Assembly: GCA_032615215.1 (NCBI GenBank)
Contig: CP128433.1
Span: 1,323,501 to 1,387,500 of the forward strand
Direction: 5' to 3'
DNA from: Microbulbifer sp. MKSA007
Lineage (GTDB): Bacteria; Pseudomonadota; Gammaproteobacteria; Pseudomonadales; Cellvibrionaceae
DNA: 64,000 nucleotides
Shown here: piece by piece, positions 7,292 to 15,321 of the stretch
Position numbering within the stretch: the stretch's first letter is position 1
How the letters are laid out: each line of letters starts with the position of its first letter
Notes under the pieces: generated by a model
The model's database searches: none
What the model saw: only the letters and a program-made list of their open reading frames with translations
Told to the model about the DNA's origin: nothing
Position numbers and translations under genes: made by a program

Positions 7292-7498
7292 ATGTTGATC
7301 TTAAAGCGCCGGACGGGTGAAAACTTACGGATTGGATCGAACGTCTCAATTACGGTATTGGAAGTTAAGGGTAATCAGGTAAAGATAGGCATACGTGCTC
7401 CCAAATCTCTACCCGTTCACCGTGAGGAAATCTATAGACGTTTGCAAAAGGAGGGGGTGTTGGGGGATGGAGTTGGTTGGGATTACGGAGCGCCCTAG
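7292..7498 (+). CDS. csrA: CsrA family RNA-binding regulator, copy 2
   Basis: 68 residues. The first 62 differ from copy 1 at one position (GSN for GAN), then the protein runs on (WDYGAP) because the copy-1 stop TGA is TGG here. All CsrA RNA-binding residues are kept. Ribosome site AGGA, 8 bases before ATG. The duplicated block covers about 7225-7524 (5933-6232 in copy 1), including only the last 70 bases of the leader. Faces the minus-strand cassette at 7582. Confidence 0.8.
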   Translation: MLILKRRTGENLRIGSNVSITVLEVKGNQVKIGIRAPKSLPVHREEIYRRLQKEGVLGDGVGWDYGAP

Positions 7499-7524
7499 GC
7501 AAGGGTGTGCGTTGGCGTGTTCAG

Positions 7525-7581
7525 TAGGGAAGGCAAAACCAAAGCGAAGCGGCGGTTTTGGCGTCCCTCTGGCTGGTCTTC
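7525..7581 (-). other. imperfect hairpin, probable attC remnant
   Basis: Between csrA copy 2 and the stop of the next cassette, GGCAAAACC and GGTTTTGGC pair around AAAGCGAAGCGGC, flanked by AGGGA/TCCCT. It has the size and position of the internal arms of an attC, but clear R' and R'' cores are missing. It could also be a terminator between converging genes. Confidence 0.35.
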
Positions 7582-7986
7582 TTAACTCTCTATGATGCCT
7601 TGCTTAATTAGTGTTTTTTTCGCAAACCCTACGAAGAAATAGATAGCGACTGCATGAATAGCTCCGATAATTGCAACTGAGAGCAAAAGAACTGAACCGC
7701 TTGTTTCATGACCAGATTCGGAAAGTGCGATAGCCCCGAAAATAGCTTGAATAACTACGTTAATAGTGATGAGGACAATTACTACCCTGGTTTTTTCACT
7801 TTTATTGAAATAGCGGCGATTCTTATTAGCAAAAGAAGAGCATACCCAAAATATCGAGCCCATTAATATTCCGAAATTTACGCCGCTATTACTGTCAACG
7901 CCAAAGTAGTTAAGTGTAAATCCTACGATGAAAATTAGTGTTATATAAGTTAAAGCGAACCTGGTTAATACTCCTCGAATGCTCAT
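7582..7986 (-). CDS. ABZJ_00895-like membrane protein, cassette gene
   Basis: 134 residues starting MSIRGVLTRFALTY (AAGGAG ribosome site just before), with about four membrane helices: residues 8-28, 36-50, 68-90 and 98-122. The layout, with the NFGILMGSIFWVCSSFANKNRR motif after helix 1, resembles the ABZJ_00895 family, which is common in cassettes and plasmids and has no known function. The family call is from memory of the motif. Confidence 0.55.
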   Translation of the reverse strand: MSIRGVLTRFALTYITLIFIVGFTLNYFGVDSNSGVNFGILMGSIFWVCSSFANKNRRYFNKSEKTRVVIVLITINVVIQAIFGAIALSESGHETSGSVLLLSVAIIGAIHAVAIYFFVGFAKKTLIKQGIIES

Positions 7987-7997
7987 TACTTCTCCTT

Positions 7998-8078
7998 GTG
8001 TAGTTGATGCCCTCAGCATGAGCGAGGAGCGCGGCGACGAGTGCAGCTGGATGGGCGTTTATGGCCGAACTCGTTATA
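7998..8078 (-). other. degenerate attC-like site
   Basis: Minus strand begins ATATAACGAG (R''-like), 7 bases after the stop of the SUFU-domain gene, and runs about 80 bases, with GCTGAGGGCATCAAC just before the next gene's ribosome site. The R' box is poor, so the site is called mostly from position and R''. Confidence 0.4.
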
Positions 8079-8082
8079 TGAT

Positions 8083-8706
8083 TTATGCCACACTTTCTCG
8101 TTCCTTACTTGTGACCAATCCACCTGTGTTACTAATTATTTTTTGTCTTATCTCATCAGATGATGTTTCTTTTGCGGCCTCTAATTCTGATGGTGTGATA
8201 CCCACAACCTGAATAAGATCGACTGCTCCAGATTTAATGGCAAAGTTTTCTGGGAAATTCACAGGGTGAGTAAACATCATCGTTTTTATGGAAGTAGAAA
8301 GTGCAAGGGGAACACGGTGCCCATAATAAAGGGGCGGAAAATTGCCCATCTGACCGGAAATGAGAAGTAAATTATAAGCCATTAAGGTTTGTAAAACTCC
8401 AATTGCCCAATCCGCCTCTTCGTTTGTTTCCATGACAAACTCTACGCCCAATCCAGAAAACCCTTCTGGCTCCTCAGTCTCCCAAGGGTTGGACATACCA
8501 GATGTAACATAAGCCCAGGTATTCCTTGTTTCGGATGGCTGACTCTTGAAAACTCCATGCGTTAACCAGCGAGGATCAACAGCCTTAGCATTCATGCGAT
8601 CAAAGGTTTCGTTTGATAAAGTATAAATTCCGGGTCCTAGATCACCAAATATTCCCCTGTATATTGTTTCTTCTCGTTCTTTCCAGGAGTCTTCAAGGAA
8701 GCTCAT
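8083..8706 (-). CDS. suppressor-of-fused (SUFU) domain protein
   Basis: 207 residues with SUFU-domain features: YVTSGMSNPWE (about 66-76) followed by GLGVEFVMET (about 86-95) and a conserved Trp. Bacterial SUFU proteins are often immunity-type or unknown partners in toxin systems; no toxin is adjacent here. AAGGAAAAAGT precedes ATG. It is the first cassette behind repeat R2 and has an attC-like site at its end. Confidence 0.75.
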   Translation of the reverse strand: MSFLEDSWKEREETIYRGIFGDLGPGIYTLSNETFDRMNAKAVDPRWLTHGVFKSQPSETRNTWAYVTSGMSNPWETEEPEGFSGLGVEFVMETNEEADWAIGVLQTLMAYNLLLISGQMGNFPPLYYGHRVPLALSTSIKTMMFTHPVNFPENFAIKSGAVDLIQVVGITPSELEAAKETSSDEIRQKIISNTGGLVTSKERESVA

Positions 8707-8726
8707 ACTTTTTCCTTCACATAATA

Positions 8727-8903
8727 TTTATATAGTAATCAATCTGACCACTATTATCATGATTATGATCCTGGAATCAATCTAGCGAAGAAATGCGTAA
8801 AACCTTGAGGAATTAATAAATCACACAAGCTTGAACTCTTGTCCCAAATACAAAAATGATCACTTTGCCCACTATCCCCACTGAATAGACTTTCTCTAAC
8901 TCC
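8727..8903 (-). repeat. repeat R, copy 2, with promoter for cassettes
   Basis: Second copy of the 178-bp repeat at 7036 (offset 1691). The promoter-like hexamers are kept on the minus strand (TTGATT at 8775-8780, 16-base spacer, GATAAT at 8753-8758). Similarity ends at TATATAAA, about 20 bases upstream of the SUFU gene. Bases 8904-9190 beyond it hold no gene I can support (a 71-codon plus-strand ORF at 9050 runs through the terminator). Confidence 0.6.
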
Positions 8904-9190
8904 CTAGACCTTTGAATCTATCAGGATCTTTATAAGAAATAATATTCAAGCCGATTGAAAATCATATTGATTTCTTATCTGGTACTCAGGAGGGTCGAAT
9001 GATTGAGCGTAGCTTGAAGCGTTTTAGCGCGCTTTAGGTCGTATACCACTTGGGTAAAGCTGTTTTTGGAGCTGACAAACCCATAAGCGATGCAGGTACA
9101 TTGAGCACATACTCGGGTTCTGAAGTTGATAGAAAATCGAAAGGCACTAGGGCAAGAAGGGGTTACTTGATTTATATCAAAAAAAGAAAA

Positions 9191-9210
9191 GGGGCAGAGC
9201 CCCCTTTTTT
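9191..9210. terminator. bidirectional rho-independent terminator after valS
   Basis: GGGGC-AGA-GCCCC stem with T-rich tracts on both strands (six T on plus; TTTTCTTTTTTT on minus). It lies about 40 bases past the valS stop and marks the border between accessory DNA and the core block. Confidence 0.8.
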
Positions 9211-9251
9211 AAGTCAGATCCGTTTTTTATCGGAGCGGATTACCAGCACCA

Positions 9252-12026
9252 TTAAAGGTTGCTGATTTCTTCAAGTTGCTGTTGCAGACGCTCGTGAGCA
9301 CCTTTCATTTCTGCAAGCTTGTCCTTCTCCTTGGCAACAACGGCTTCGGGGGCTTTGTCTACAAACTTGGGATTGTTGAGTTTGCCTTCAACTCGTGCGA
9401 GTTCTTTGGAAAGTTTATCAATCTCTTTTTGTAGACGGGCGCTCTCGGCTTTAACGTCGATCAGGCCAGCCATGGGTACCAGCAATTCCATATCGCCTAC
9501 CAGTGCCGTGGCGGAGGCGGGGGCCGCTTCTCCACTTTCCAGCCAGGTGATTTCTTCGAGGCTCGCCAGTTTGGTCAGTAGGCTGCGGGCTTGCTCCAGC
9601 AGTTCTTTGTCTCGGCTGGAACCGCCGCGCAGGATCAGTGGGATTTTCTTCGCTGGGGAAATATTCATTTCACCGCGAATATTACGCACGCCTTCAATAA
9701 CCTGCTTCAACCAGGCAACAGCCGCTTCCGCTTCTTCGTCGATCTTGCTGTTATCGGCTTCCGGGTACTGCTGCAGCATAATGGTGTCACCGTTGGAGCC
9801 GGCGAGGGTTTTTACACGCTGCCAGATTTCTTCGGTGATAAACGGCATCAGCGGGTGAGCCAGGCGCAAGATGGTTTCCAGTACGCGGATCAGGGTGCGG
9901 CGGGTGCCTTTCTTCACTGCGTCGGACGCGTTGTCGTCCCACAGTACCGGTTTGGACAGTTCCAGGTACCAGCTGCAGTACTCGCTCCAGATAAAGTCGT
10001 ACAGGGCCTGGGAGGCGAGGTCGAAGCGGTAGGTGTCCATCGCTTCGCGTACGGTGATTTCGGTGCGCTGCAGTTGGGAAATAATCCAGCGGTCGGCGAT
10101 GGTCAGTTCAAAATCGGTGCTGCCATCTTGTCCGCAATCGTGCTCTTCGCAGTTTTGCAGTACGTAGCGGGAGGCATTCCAGATCTTGTTACAGAAGTTG
10201 CGGAAGCCTTCAATACGGCCCACATCAAACTTGATGTCGCGGCCGGTGGAAGCCAGCGAGTAGTAGGTGTAGCGCAGGGCATCGGTACCAAAAGCAGAGA
10301 AGCCTTCGGGGAAGTCCTTGCGGGTTTGCTTTTCGATCTTCTCGCGTAGGTGAGGTTGCATCAGACCAGAGGTGCGCTTCTCTACCAGGGGTTCCAGGTC
10401 GATACCGTCGATCAGGTCGATAGGATCGATCACGTTGCCCTTGGATTTGGACATCTTCTGGCCGTGGTTGTCGCGCACCAGGCCGTGTACGTACACGGTG
10501 TTAAACGGTACTTCTTTCTTGAAGTAGAGGGTCAGCATCATCATGCGCGCGACCCAGAAGAAAATAATATCAAAGCCGGTGACCAGTACGGAGCTGGGGT
10601 GGAAGGCTTTCAGTTCTTCGGTATCTTCTGGCCAGCCCAAGGTGCCGAAGGTCCACAGGCCGGAGGAGAACCAGGTGTCGAGTACGTCGTCGTCCTGGCG
10701 CAGGCTGATGTCGGCGCTCAGGTTGTGCTTGTCGCGCACTTCCTCTTCGCTGCGGCCAACATAGACTTTGCCTTCGTTGTCGTACCAGGCGGGGATGCGG
10801 TGGCCCCACCACAGCTGGCGGGAAATACACCAGTCCTGGATATCGCGCATCCAGGAGAAATACATGTTTTCGTAGTTTTTCGGTACGAACTCAACGCGGC
10901 CATCTTCAACGGCGGCGATGGCTTCATCGGCCAGGGGCTGGGTTTTTACGTACCATTGATCGGTGAGCCAGGGCTCGATCACGGCGCCGGAGCGATCGCC
11001 GTGAGGTACCTTGAGGGTGTGGGGCTCTACTTTTTCCAGCAGGCCGAGGGCGTCCAGGTCATCGACAATCTGGGTGCGCGCGGCAAAGCGCTCCATGCCC
11101 CGGTATTTTTCCGGCACTGCGTCGTTCAGGTGGGCGTCGGCATCGAGGATGTTGATCATCTCGAGGTTGTGGCGCTGGCCCATTTCGTAGTCGTTGAAGT
11201 CGTGGGCTGGGGTGATTTTTACACAGCCGGTGCCGAATTCACGATCGACGTATTCGTCGGCAATAATCGGGATTTCGCGATCCGCCAGGGGCAATTTGAT
11301 GGTCTTGCCAATCAGGTGCTGGTAGCGCTCATCTTCCGGGTGTACGGCTACGGCGGTATCGCCGAGCATGGTTTCCGGGCGGGTAGTGGCAACTACCAAG
11401 TGGCCGGAGCCGTCGGAGAGCGGGTAGCGGAAGTGCCACAGGTGACCCTGCTTTTCTTCGTTTAATACTTCGAGGTCTGAGATCGCAGTGTGGAATTTCG
11501 GGTCCCAGTTCACCAGGCGCTTGCCGCGATAAATCAGGCCGTCTTCATACAGTTTGATAAAGACTTCCTGCACTGCTTTGTAGAAGCCGTCGTCCATGGT
11601 GAAGCGTTCGCGGGACCAGTCGGGGCTGGCACCGAGGCGACGCAGCTGGCGGGTAATGGTGCCGCCGGACTCTTCCTTCCACTCCCAGACTTTCTCAATA
11701 AACTTGTCGCGGCCCAGGTCGTGGCGGGATACGCCTTCGGCGCCCAGCAGGCGCTCTACCACCATCTGGGTGGCGATACCGGCATGGTCGGTGCCCACTT
11801 GCCACAGGGTGTTGTCTCCCTGCATGCGGTGGTAGCGAATCAGGGCGTCCATGATGGACTCCTGGAAACCGTGGCCCATATGCAGGCTGCCGGTGACGTT
11901 CGGCGGCGGGATCATAATGCTGTAGGGTTTGGCCTCAGTATCCCCGGAAGGCTTGAAGTAGCCGTTCTCCTCCCAGGTTTTGTACCACTGCTGTTCGATG
12001 GCGTTGGGCTGGTATGTTTTGTCCAT
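9252..12026 (-). CDS. valS: valine--tRNA ligase
   Basis: 924 residues, usual length for bacterial ValRS. Charges tRNA-Val with valine in the cytoplasm. Class I signatures: HMGH (residues 49-52, in PPPNVTGSLHMGHGF) and KMSKS (about 523-527). The CP1 editing domain lies between (TTRPETMLGDTAVAVHP). The C-terminal arm is the expected coiled coil (about 855-924). I start at MDKTYQPNAIEQQWY, where family homology begins; the frame is open 61 codons further upstream but that part is not conserved. The gene follows the proline/acid-rich gene in the usual gammaproteobacterial holC-valS order. Confidence 0.97.
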   Translation of the reverse strand: MDKTYQPNAIEQQWYKTWEENGYFKPSGDTEAKPYSIMIPPPNVTGSLHMGHGFQESIMDALIRYHRMQGDNTLWQVGTDHAGIATQMVVERLLGAEGVSRHDLGRDKFIEKVWEWKEESGGTITRQLRRLGASPDWSRERFTMDDGFYKAVQEVFIKLYEDGLIYRGKRLVNWDPKFHTAISDLEVLNEEKQGHLWHFRYPLSDGSGHLVVATTRPETMLGDTAVAVHPEDERYQHLIGKTIKLPLADREIPIIADEYVDREFGTGCVKITPAHDFNDYEMGQRHNLEMINILDADAHLNDAVPEKYRGMERFAARTQIVDDLDALGLLEKVEPHTLKVPHGDRSGAVIEPWLTDQWYVKTQPLADEAIAAVEDGRVEFVPKNYENMYFSWMRDIQDWCISRQLWWGHRIPAWYDNEGKVYVGRSEEEVRDKHNLSADISLRQDDDVLDTWFSSGLWTFGTLGWPEDTEELKAFHPSSVLVTGFDIIFFWVARMMMLTLYFKKEVPFNTVYVHGLVRDNHGQKMSKSKGNVIDPIDLIDGIDLEPLVEKRTSGLMQPHLREKIEKQTRKDFPEGFSAFGTDALRYTYYSLASTGRDIKFDVGRIEGFRNFCNKIWNASRYVLQNCEEHDCGQDGSTDFELTIADRWIISQLQRTEITVREAMDTYRFDLASQALYDFIWSEYCSWYLELSKPVLWDDNASDAVKKGTRRTLIRVLETILRLAHPLMPFITEEIWQRVKTLAGSNGDTIMLQQYPEADNSKIDEEAEAAVAWLKQVIEGVRNIRGEMNISPAKKIPLILRGGSSRDKELLEQARSLLTKLASLEEITWLESGEAAPASATALVGDMELLVPMAGLIDVKAESARLQKEIDKLSKELARVEGKLNNPKFVDKAPEAVVAKEKDKLAEMKGAHERLQQQLEEISNL

Positions 12027-12167
12027 GCGGGCGGGAAACCTTGTGTTTAACTGACTGCGTGCACAGCGTTTTGGCTCAGGATAGTCTGGTGCTTGCTCGG
12101 GCTGCGCGGAAAAGGCGGCAATTATACCGCCGGGGTCTGGTGGGCAAAAGGCGGTATTTGAGCTTAG

Positions 12168-12188
12168 GGAGTTATTCAGAGGCTCCCT
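12168..12188. mobile_element. solo MITE end
   Basis: GGAGTTATTCAGAGGCTCC is identical to the terminal inverted repeat of the MITEs at 37909 and 54026. It is flanked by TTAG on the left and CTTAG on the right, matching the YTAR target pattern. Only one end remains, between valS and the stop of the upstream gene. Confidence 0.6.
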
Positions 12189-12199
12189 TAGGCCGTCTC

Positions 12200-13089
12200 T
12201 TAATCCCAAACGCCGAGCTCGTCGACCACGTGTTCTATTTGGGCGCGCAGGCGGCGCTCCAGTTTAGGCAGTTGCTGGGCGACGAGTTGCTCGATCAATT
12301 CCTGGCGCTGGCGCTCTTTGGCGGAGGGCTCAGGAGCTGCGGCCGGATCTTCTTCGGCGGCTTGGGCCTCAGTGCTTGGAAGTTCAGCTTCTTCCTTTAC
12401 TTCAGGGGCCGGGGCCACTGTTGCTGGGGCTTCTGTTTCCGGGGGCACTGTTGCTTCGGTTACTTGGGTATTTTCTTCAACTGGCAGGGGCCGTCCACCG
12501 GTGAGGCGGGAGCGAATATGATTTGGCAGAAATGGGTTTTCCGCCCGGGGCTCCGGCTGCGGTTCGGGCTCTCTCTCCAGTTCGGCCTCTGGGAAATCTT
12601 CAACTTTGGTTTCCTGGGAAATCTGCTCTAACGGTGTTTCAACCGGTTTATCTTCAACGGGCTCTTCTTCGATTTGCCCGGTTTCTGCGGAAGTCTGTGG
12701 TTCTTCATCCTCTACAGCCAGCTCTTGAAGCGGGCGCAATAGAGCCAGGTCAGACTCTGCCAGCGACAGGGATTGCTGGGCCAGCATCTCTTCTTCAACC
12801 GGTGAAAATAAAATCGGCAAGTCGATATCTTCCAGTGAGGTATCGATATTTTCGAACTCACTGGTAGCTGGTGTCCCACTGGGTTTTGGTATGTCGGCAA
12901 TAGTGGGAAGAGTGGGGGGCTCAGGGGTTACAGGATTACCCTGCTTGGCCACCTGGCTGAGCACGGGGATTTCTTCATTGTTCTCGTCGGTGACAAGCAA
13001 GTTGTGCAGTGAATTAAGTTCATCCAGAAATTCACTGGGCTGCTTGCGCTGCTGTCCGCGTTGCTTGTGTTTGTTTTTTTGCCGGACAT
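12200..13089 (-). CDS. proline/acid-rich protein between holC and valS (apparent frameshift)
   Basis: About 295 residues, dominated by Glu/Pro/Ala low-complexity sequence, with a short N-terminal motif (SEFLDELNSLHNLL) and a helical C-terminus (KERQRQELIEQLVAQQLPKLERRLRAQIEHVVDEL). Pseudomonas-type genomes carry a similar unnamed gene at this spot with an N-terminal FLDEL-LL motif. The only ATG (13087-13089, MSGKK) is out of frame with the body. A -1 shift at the seven-A run (13074-13080) joins them, and one extra A would do the same. The ungapped alternative is a TTG start at 13000, which loses FLDEL. Function unknown. Confidence 0.7.
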
Positions 13090-13113
13090 GACTCTCGGAC
13101 GTAGTTAGAGGCT

Positions 13114-13536
13114 CTAATTGATCTTATGGGATTGTAACGGATATCCGCGATCGCGGAAGTGACCAAATCGCAATCGGGACCGTTTTAATGGTTCCGGTTG
13201 TTGGATAACAACTTCTGCCAAGCGTTCAAAGCGGCTAAACCACTTGGGTACTTTGGAGCAGAGATTGATCAGTAAGCCGTGGTGATCTGCGGGGTCTTCG
13301 CCACTGTTAATTTCTATTTGCGCCTGTTGGTTTTCAGTTTGTGGGGCGTGGGGCAGGAAACTGTCCTCGCGAAATGTCCACAGCAGTTGATCCATCTGCT
13401 CCGCCCGTTGCGGGTCGTCCACCGCGATTAATACACGCATACCCGCGCGGAAGGCTTTCTCAGCCAGGCGGCAGGCAAAAACATCGGCGTGTTCCGGTTG
13501 GTCGGAAGAGAGAATATAGAAATCAATGCGAGTCAT
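13114..13536 (-). CDS. holC: DNA polymerase III subunit chi
   Basis: 140 residues, standard length. Chi joins psi to link the clamp loader to SSB during replication. Recognisable family features are MTRIDFYILSS at the start, ACRLAEKAFRAGMRVLIAVDD (about 22-42), the LLWTFREDSFLPH segment (about 51-63), and DHHGLLINLCSKVP (about 84-97). It lies between pepA and the holC-downstream gene, all on the minus strand, the conserved order in gammaproteobacteria. Confidence 0.93.
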   Translation of the reverse strand: MTRIDFYILSSDQPEHADVFACRLAEKAFRAGMRVLIAVDDPQRAEQMDQLLWTFREDSFLPHAPQTENQQAQIEINSGEDPADHHGLLINLCSKVPKWFSRFERLAEVVIQQPEPLKRSRLRFGHFRDRGYPLQSHKIN

Positions 13537-13578
13537 TACAGATACTGGTCAAATAATCCCGGCCATATTGATACGCTG

Positions 13579-13614
13579 CCAAAAACAAAAGCGGCCCATT
13601 AATCAATGGACCGC
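13579..13614 (-). terminator. rho-independent terminator of pepA
   Basis: On the minus strand: GCGGTCCATT-GATT-AATGGGCCGC followed by TTTTGTTTTT, 52 bases past the pepA stop. Strong stem and T tract. Confidence 0.75.
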
Positions 13615-13665
13615 CCGGCGCGCCGGGCACCGATGGTGCCGGCGGCTATTGTGCGCTTTGGCTAC

Positions 13666-15132
13666 TTATTTGCCCAGTAGATATTCAACCAGTAGGGGAA
13701 CCGGACGGCCGGTTGCACCTTTCTGTGCGCCGGACTTCCAGGCACTACCGGCAATATCCATATGTGCCCATTTGTAGTCTTTGGCAAAACGCGCCAGGAA
13801 ACAGGCAGCGGTTACTGAACCGGCTTCGCGCCCACCGATATTTTGGATATCGGCAAAATTGGAATCCAGGGAGGACTGGTACTCGTCCCACAGCGGCATT
13901 TGCCATGCGCGGTCGCCAGTAGTTTCGCCAGCCTGGAGAAGGCTCTTGGCCAGTTCTTCGTTATTGGCGTAGAGACCGGTGGCGTGATGGCCCAGGGCGA
14001 TAACACAGGCACCGGTGAGGGTGGCGATATCAATCACTGCGCTGGGCTTGAACTTGGCTGCGTAGGTGATCGTATCGCACAGAACCAGGCGGCCTTCGGC
14101 ATCGGTGTTGAGGATTTCGATGGTTTTGCCGGACATGGAAGTCACAACATCACCGGGCTTGCTGGCGCCGCCGCTGGGCATATTTTCAGCAGCGGCAACC
14201 AGGCCTACTACGTTGATAGAAGGCTGCAGTTCAACCAGGGCGTTCATTACGCCGAAGACACTGGCGGCACCGCCCATGTCGTATTTCATTTCGTCCATAG
14301 CCTGGCCCGGCTTGATGCTGATGCCGCCGCTATCGAAGGTGATGCCTTTACCGACCAATACCACAGGTTTTTCGCTGGCCTTGCCACCTTTGTAGTTCAT
14401 GGCAATCAGCGCGGGGGGCTCGTCGCTGCCTTTGGAGACGCTGAGGAAAGCACCCATGCCCAGGGCTTTCATTTTCTTTTCGTCCAGCACGCTGGTGGTG
14501 AGCTTTGCATGTTTTTTAGCCAGCGCCTTCGCCTGGGCAACCAGGTAGTTGGGGGTACAAATATTGCCTGGGAGATCCCCCAAATCACGGGCGACATTGC
14601 TGCCCAGTGCTTGAGCGGCACCCACTTCCATGCCGCCTTGAATAGCTTTCAGCTGCTTTTTCTCTGGAGCGTGGATGGTAAATTTCGCCAGGGGCAGGGG
14701 CTTTGCATCGGTGCGGGACAGGGTGTAGCGATAGCTTGCCAGGCCGGCGGCCATGGCGATTTGCTGTGCTTTCCAGCGATTATCGGCACCTTCAACCTCT
14801 ACTTCGCACAGGTAGCTCGCGGCCTCTTTAAAGTTCTTTACCCCATTGGCACTGCTGGCTGCCAGCTTGCGGAATTCCGCCTGGCTGATGGTGCCTTTAC
14901 CGGTGCGTACGACCAGAACGCGCTCGCTGGGAACGTCGATAAGATTGATCAGCTGGATGCTGCCGGATTTGGCCCCCAAGTCCCCGCGCTTGAGGATTTT
15001 TGCAATCATTCCCCCGGTCAATTTATCCAGGCTTTTTCCACTTTCGCTGAGGTTATTTTTGGCATCTGCTGAAATAATAGAGCAGGCACTGCGTTGTTTA
15101 CTGATATCTGCAACCTTGGCGGAGAACTGCAT
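13666..15132 (-). CDS. pepA: leucyl aminopeptidase, M17 family
   Basis: 488 residues. Cytosolic zinc/manganese aminopeptidase that removes N-terminal residues; PepA also acts as a DNA-binding accessory protein in some gammaproteobacteria. The signature NTDAEGRL is at about 341-348. The metal-binding stretch GKGITFDSGGISIKPGQAMD and KYDMGGAASVFG precede it. The N-terminal domain is the usual alpha/beta unit. Divergent from lptF, with about 190 bases between them holding both promoters, as in Pseudomonas and relatives. Confidence 0.96.
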   Translation of the reverse strand: MQFSAKVADISKQRSACSIISADAKNNLSESGKSLDKLTGGMIAKILKRGDLGAKSGSIQLINLIDVPSERVLVVRTGKGTISQAEFRKLAASSANGVKNFKEAASYLCEVEVEGADNRWKAQQIAMAAGLASYRYTLSRTDAKPLPLAKFTIHAPEKKQLKAIQGGMEVGAAQALGSNVARDLGDLPGNICTPNYLVAQAKALAKKHAKLTTSVLDEKKMKALGMGAFLSVSKGSDEPPALIAMNYKGGKASEKPVVLVGKGITFDSGGISIKPGQAMDEMKYDMGGAASVFGVMNALVELQPSINVVGLVAAAENMPSGGASKPGDVVTSMSGKTIEILNTDAEGRLVLCDTITYAAKFKPSAVIDIATLTGACVIALGHHATGLYANNEELAKSLLQAGETTGDRAWQMPLWDEYQSSLDSNFADIQNIGGREAGSVTAACFLARFAKDYKWAHMDIAGSAWKSGAQKGATGRPVPLLVEYLLGK

Positions 15133-15321
15133 TTTTCGCTTTCCTTAAAATCTGACAATAGATTGCATGTCTCTAGGCCGAGACATAGCAAGAATTTTTA
15201 GTGATAATGCGTCGCACAAGTTTAACCCGCCTGCCTGTGGATTGCTGTACCTAGAGGGAAACTTGCTCGTTTTTGATTCAGACACCATCACACCGCTGTC
15301 ACCAAGGAATTTGTTCGCCCT

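Noticed and set aside
9050..9265. 71-codon plus-strand ORF before valS
   Set aside because: Runs through the valS terminator hairpin and into valS; no support.
10350..11465. Long plus-strand ORF (371 codons) inside valS
   Set aside because: Shadow of the GC-rich valS reading frame on the opposite strand; no family resemblance, and valS is complete on the minus strand.
13843..15072. 409-codon plus-strand ORF inside pepA
   Set aside because: Antisense shadow of pepA; high GC at third positions explains the open frame.
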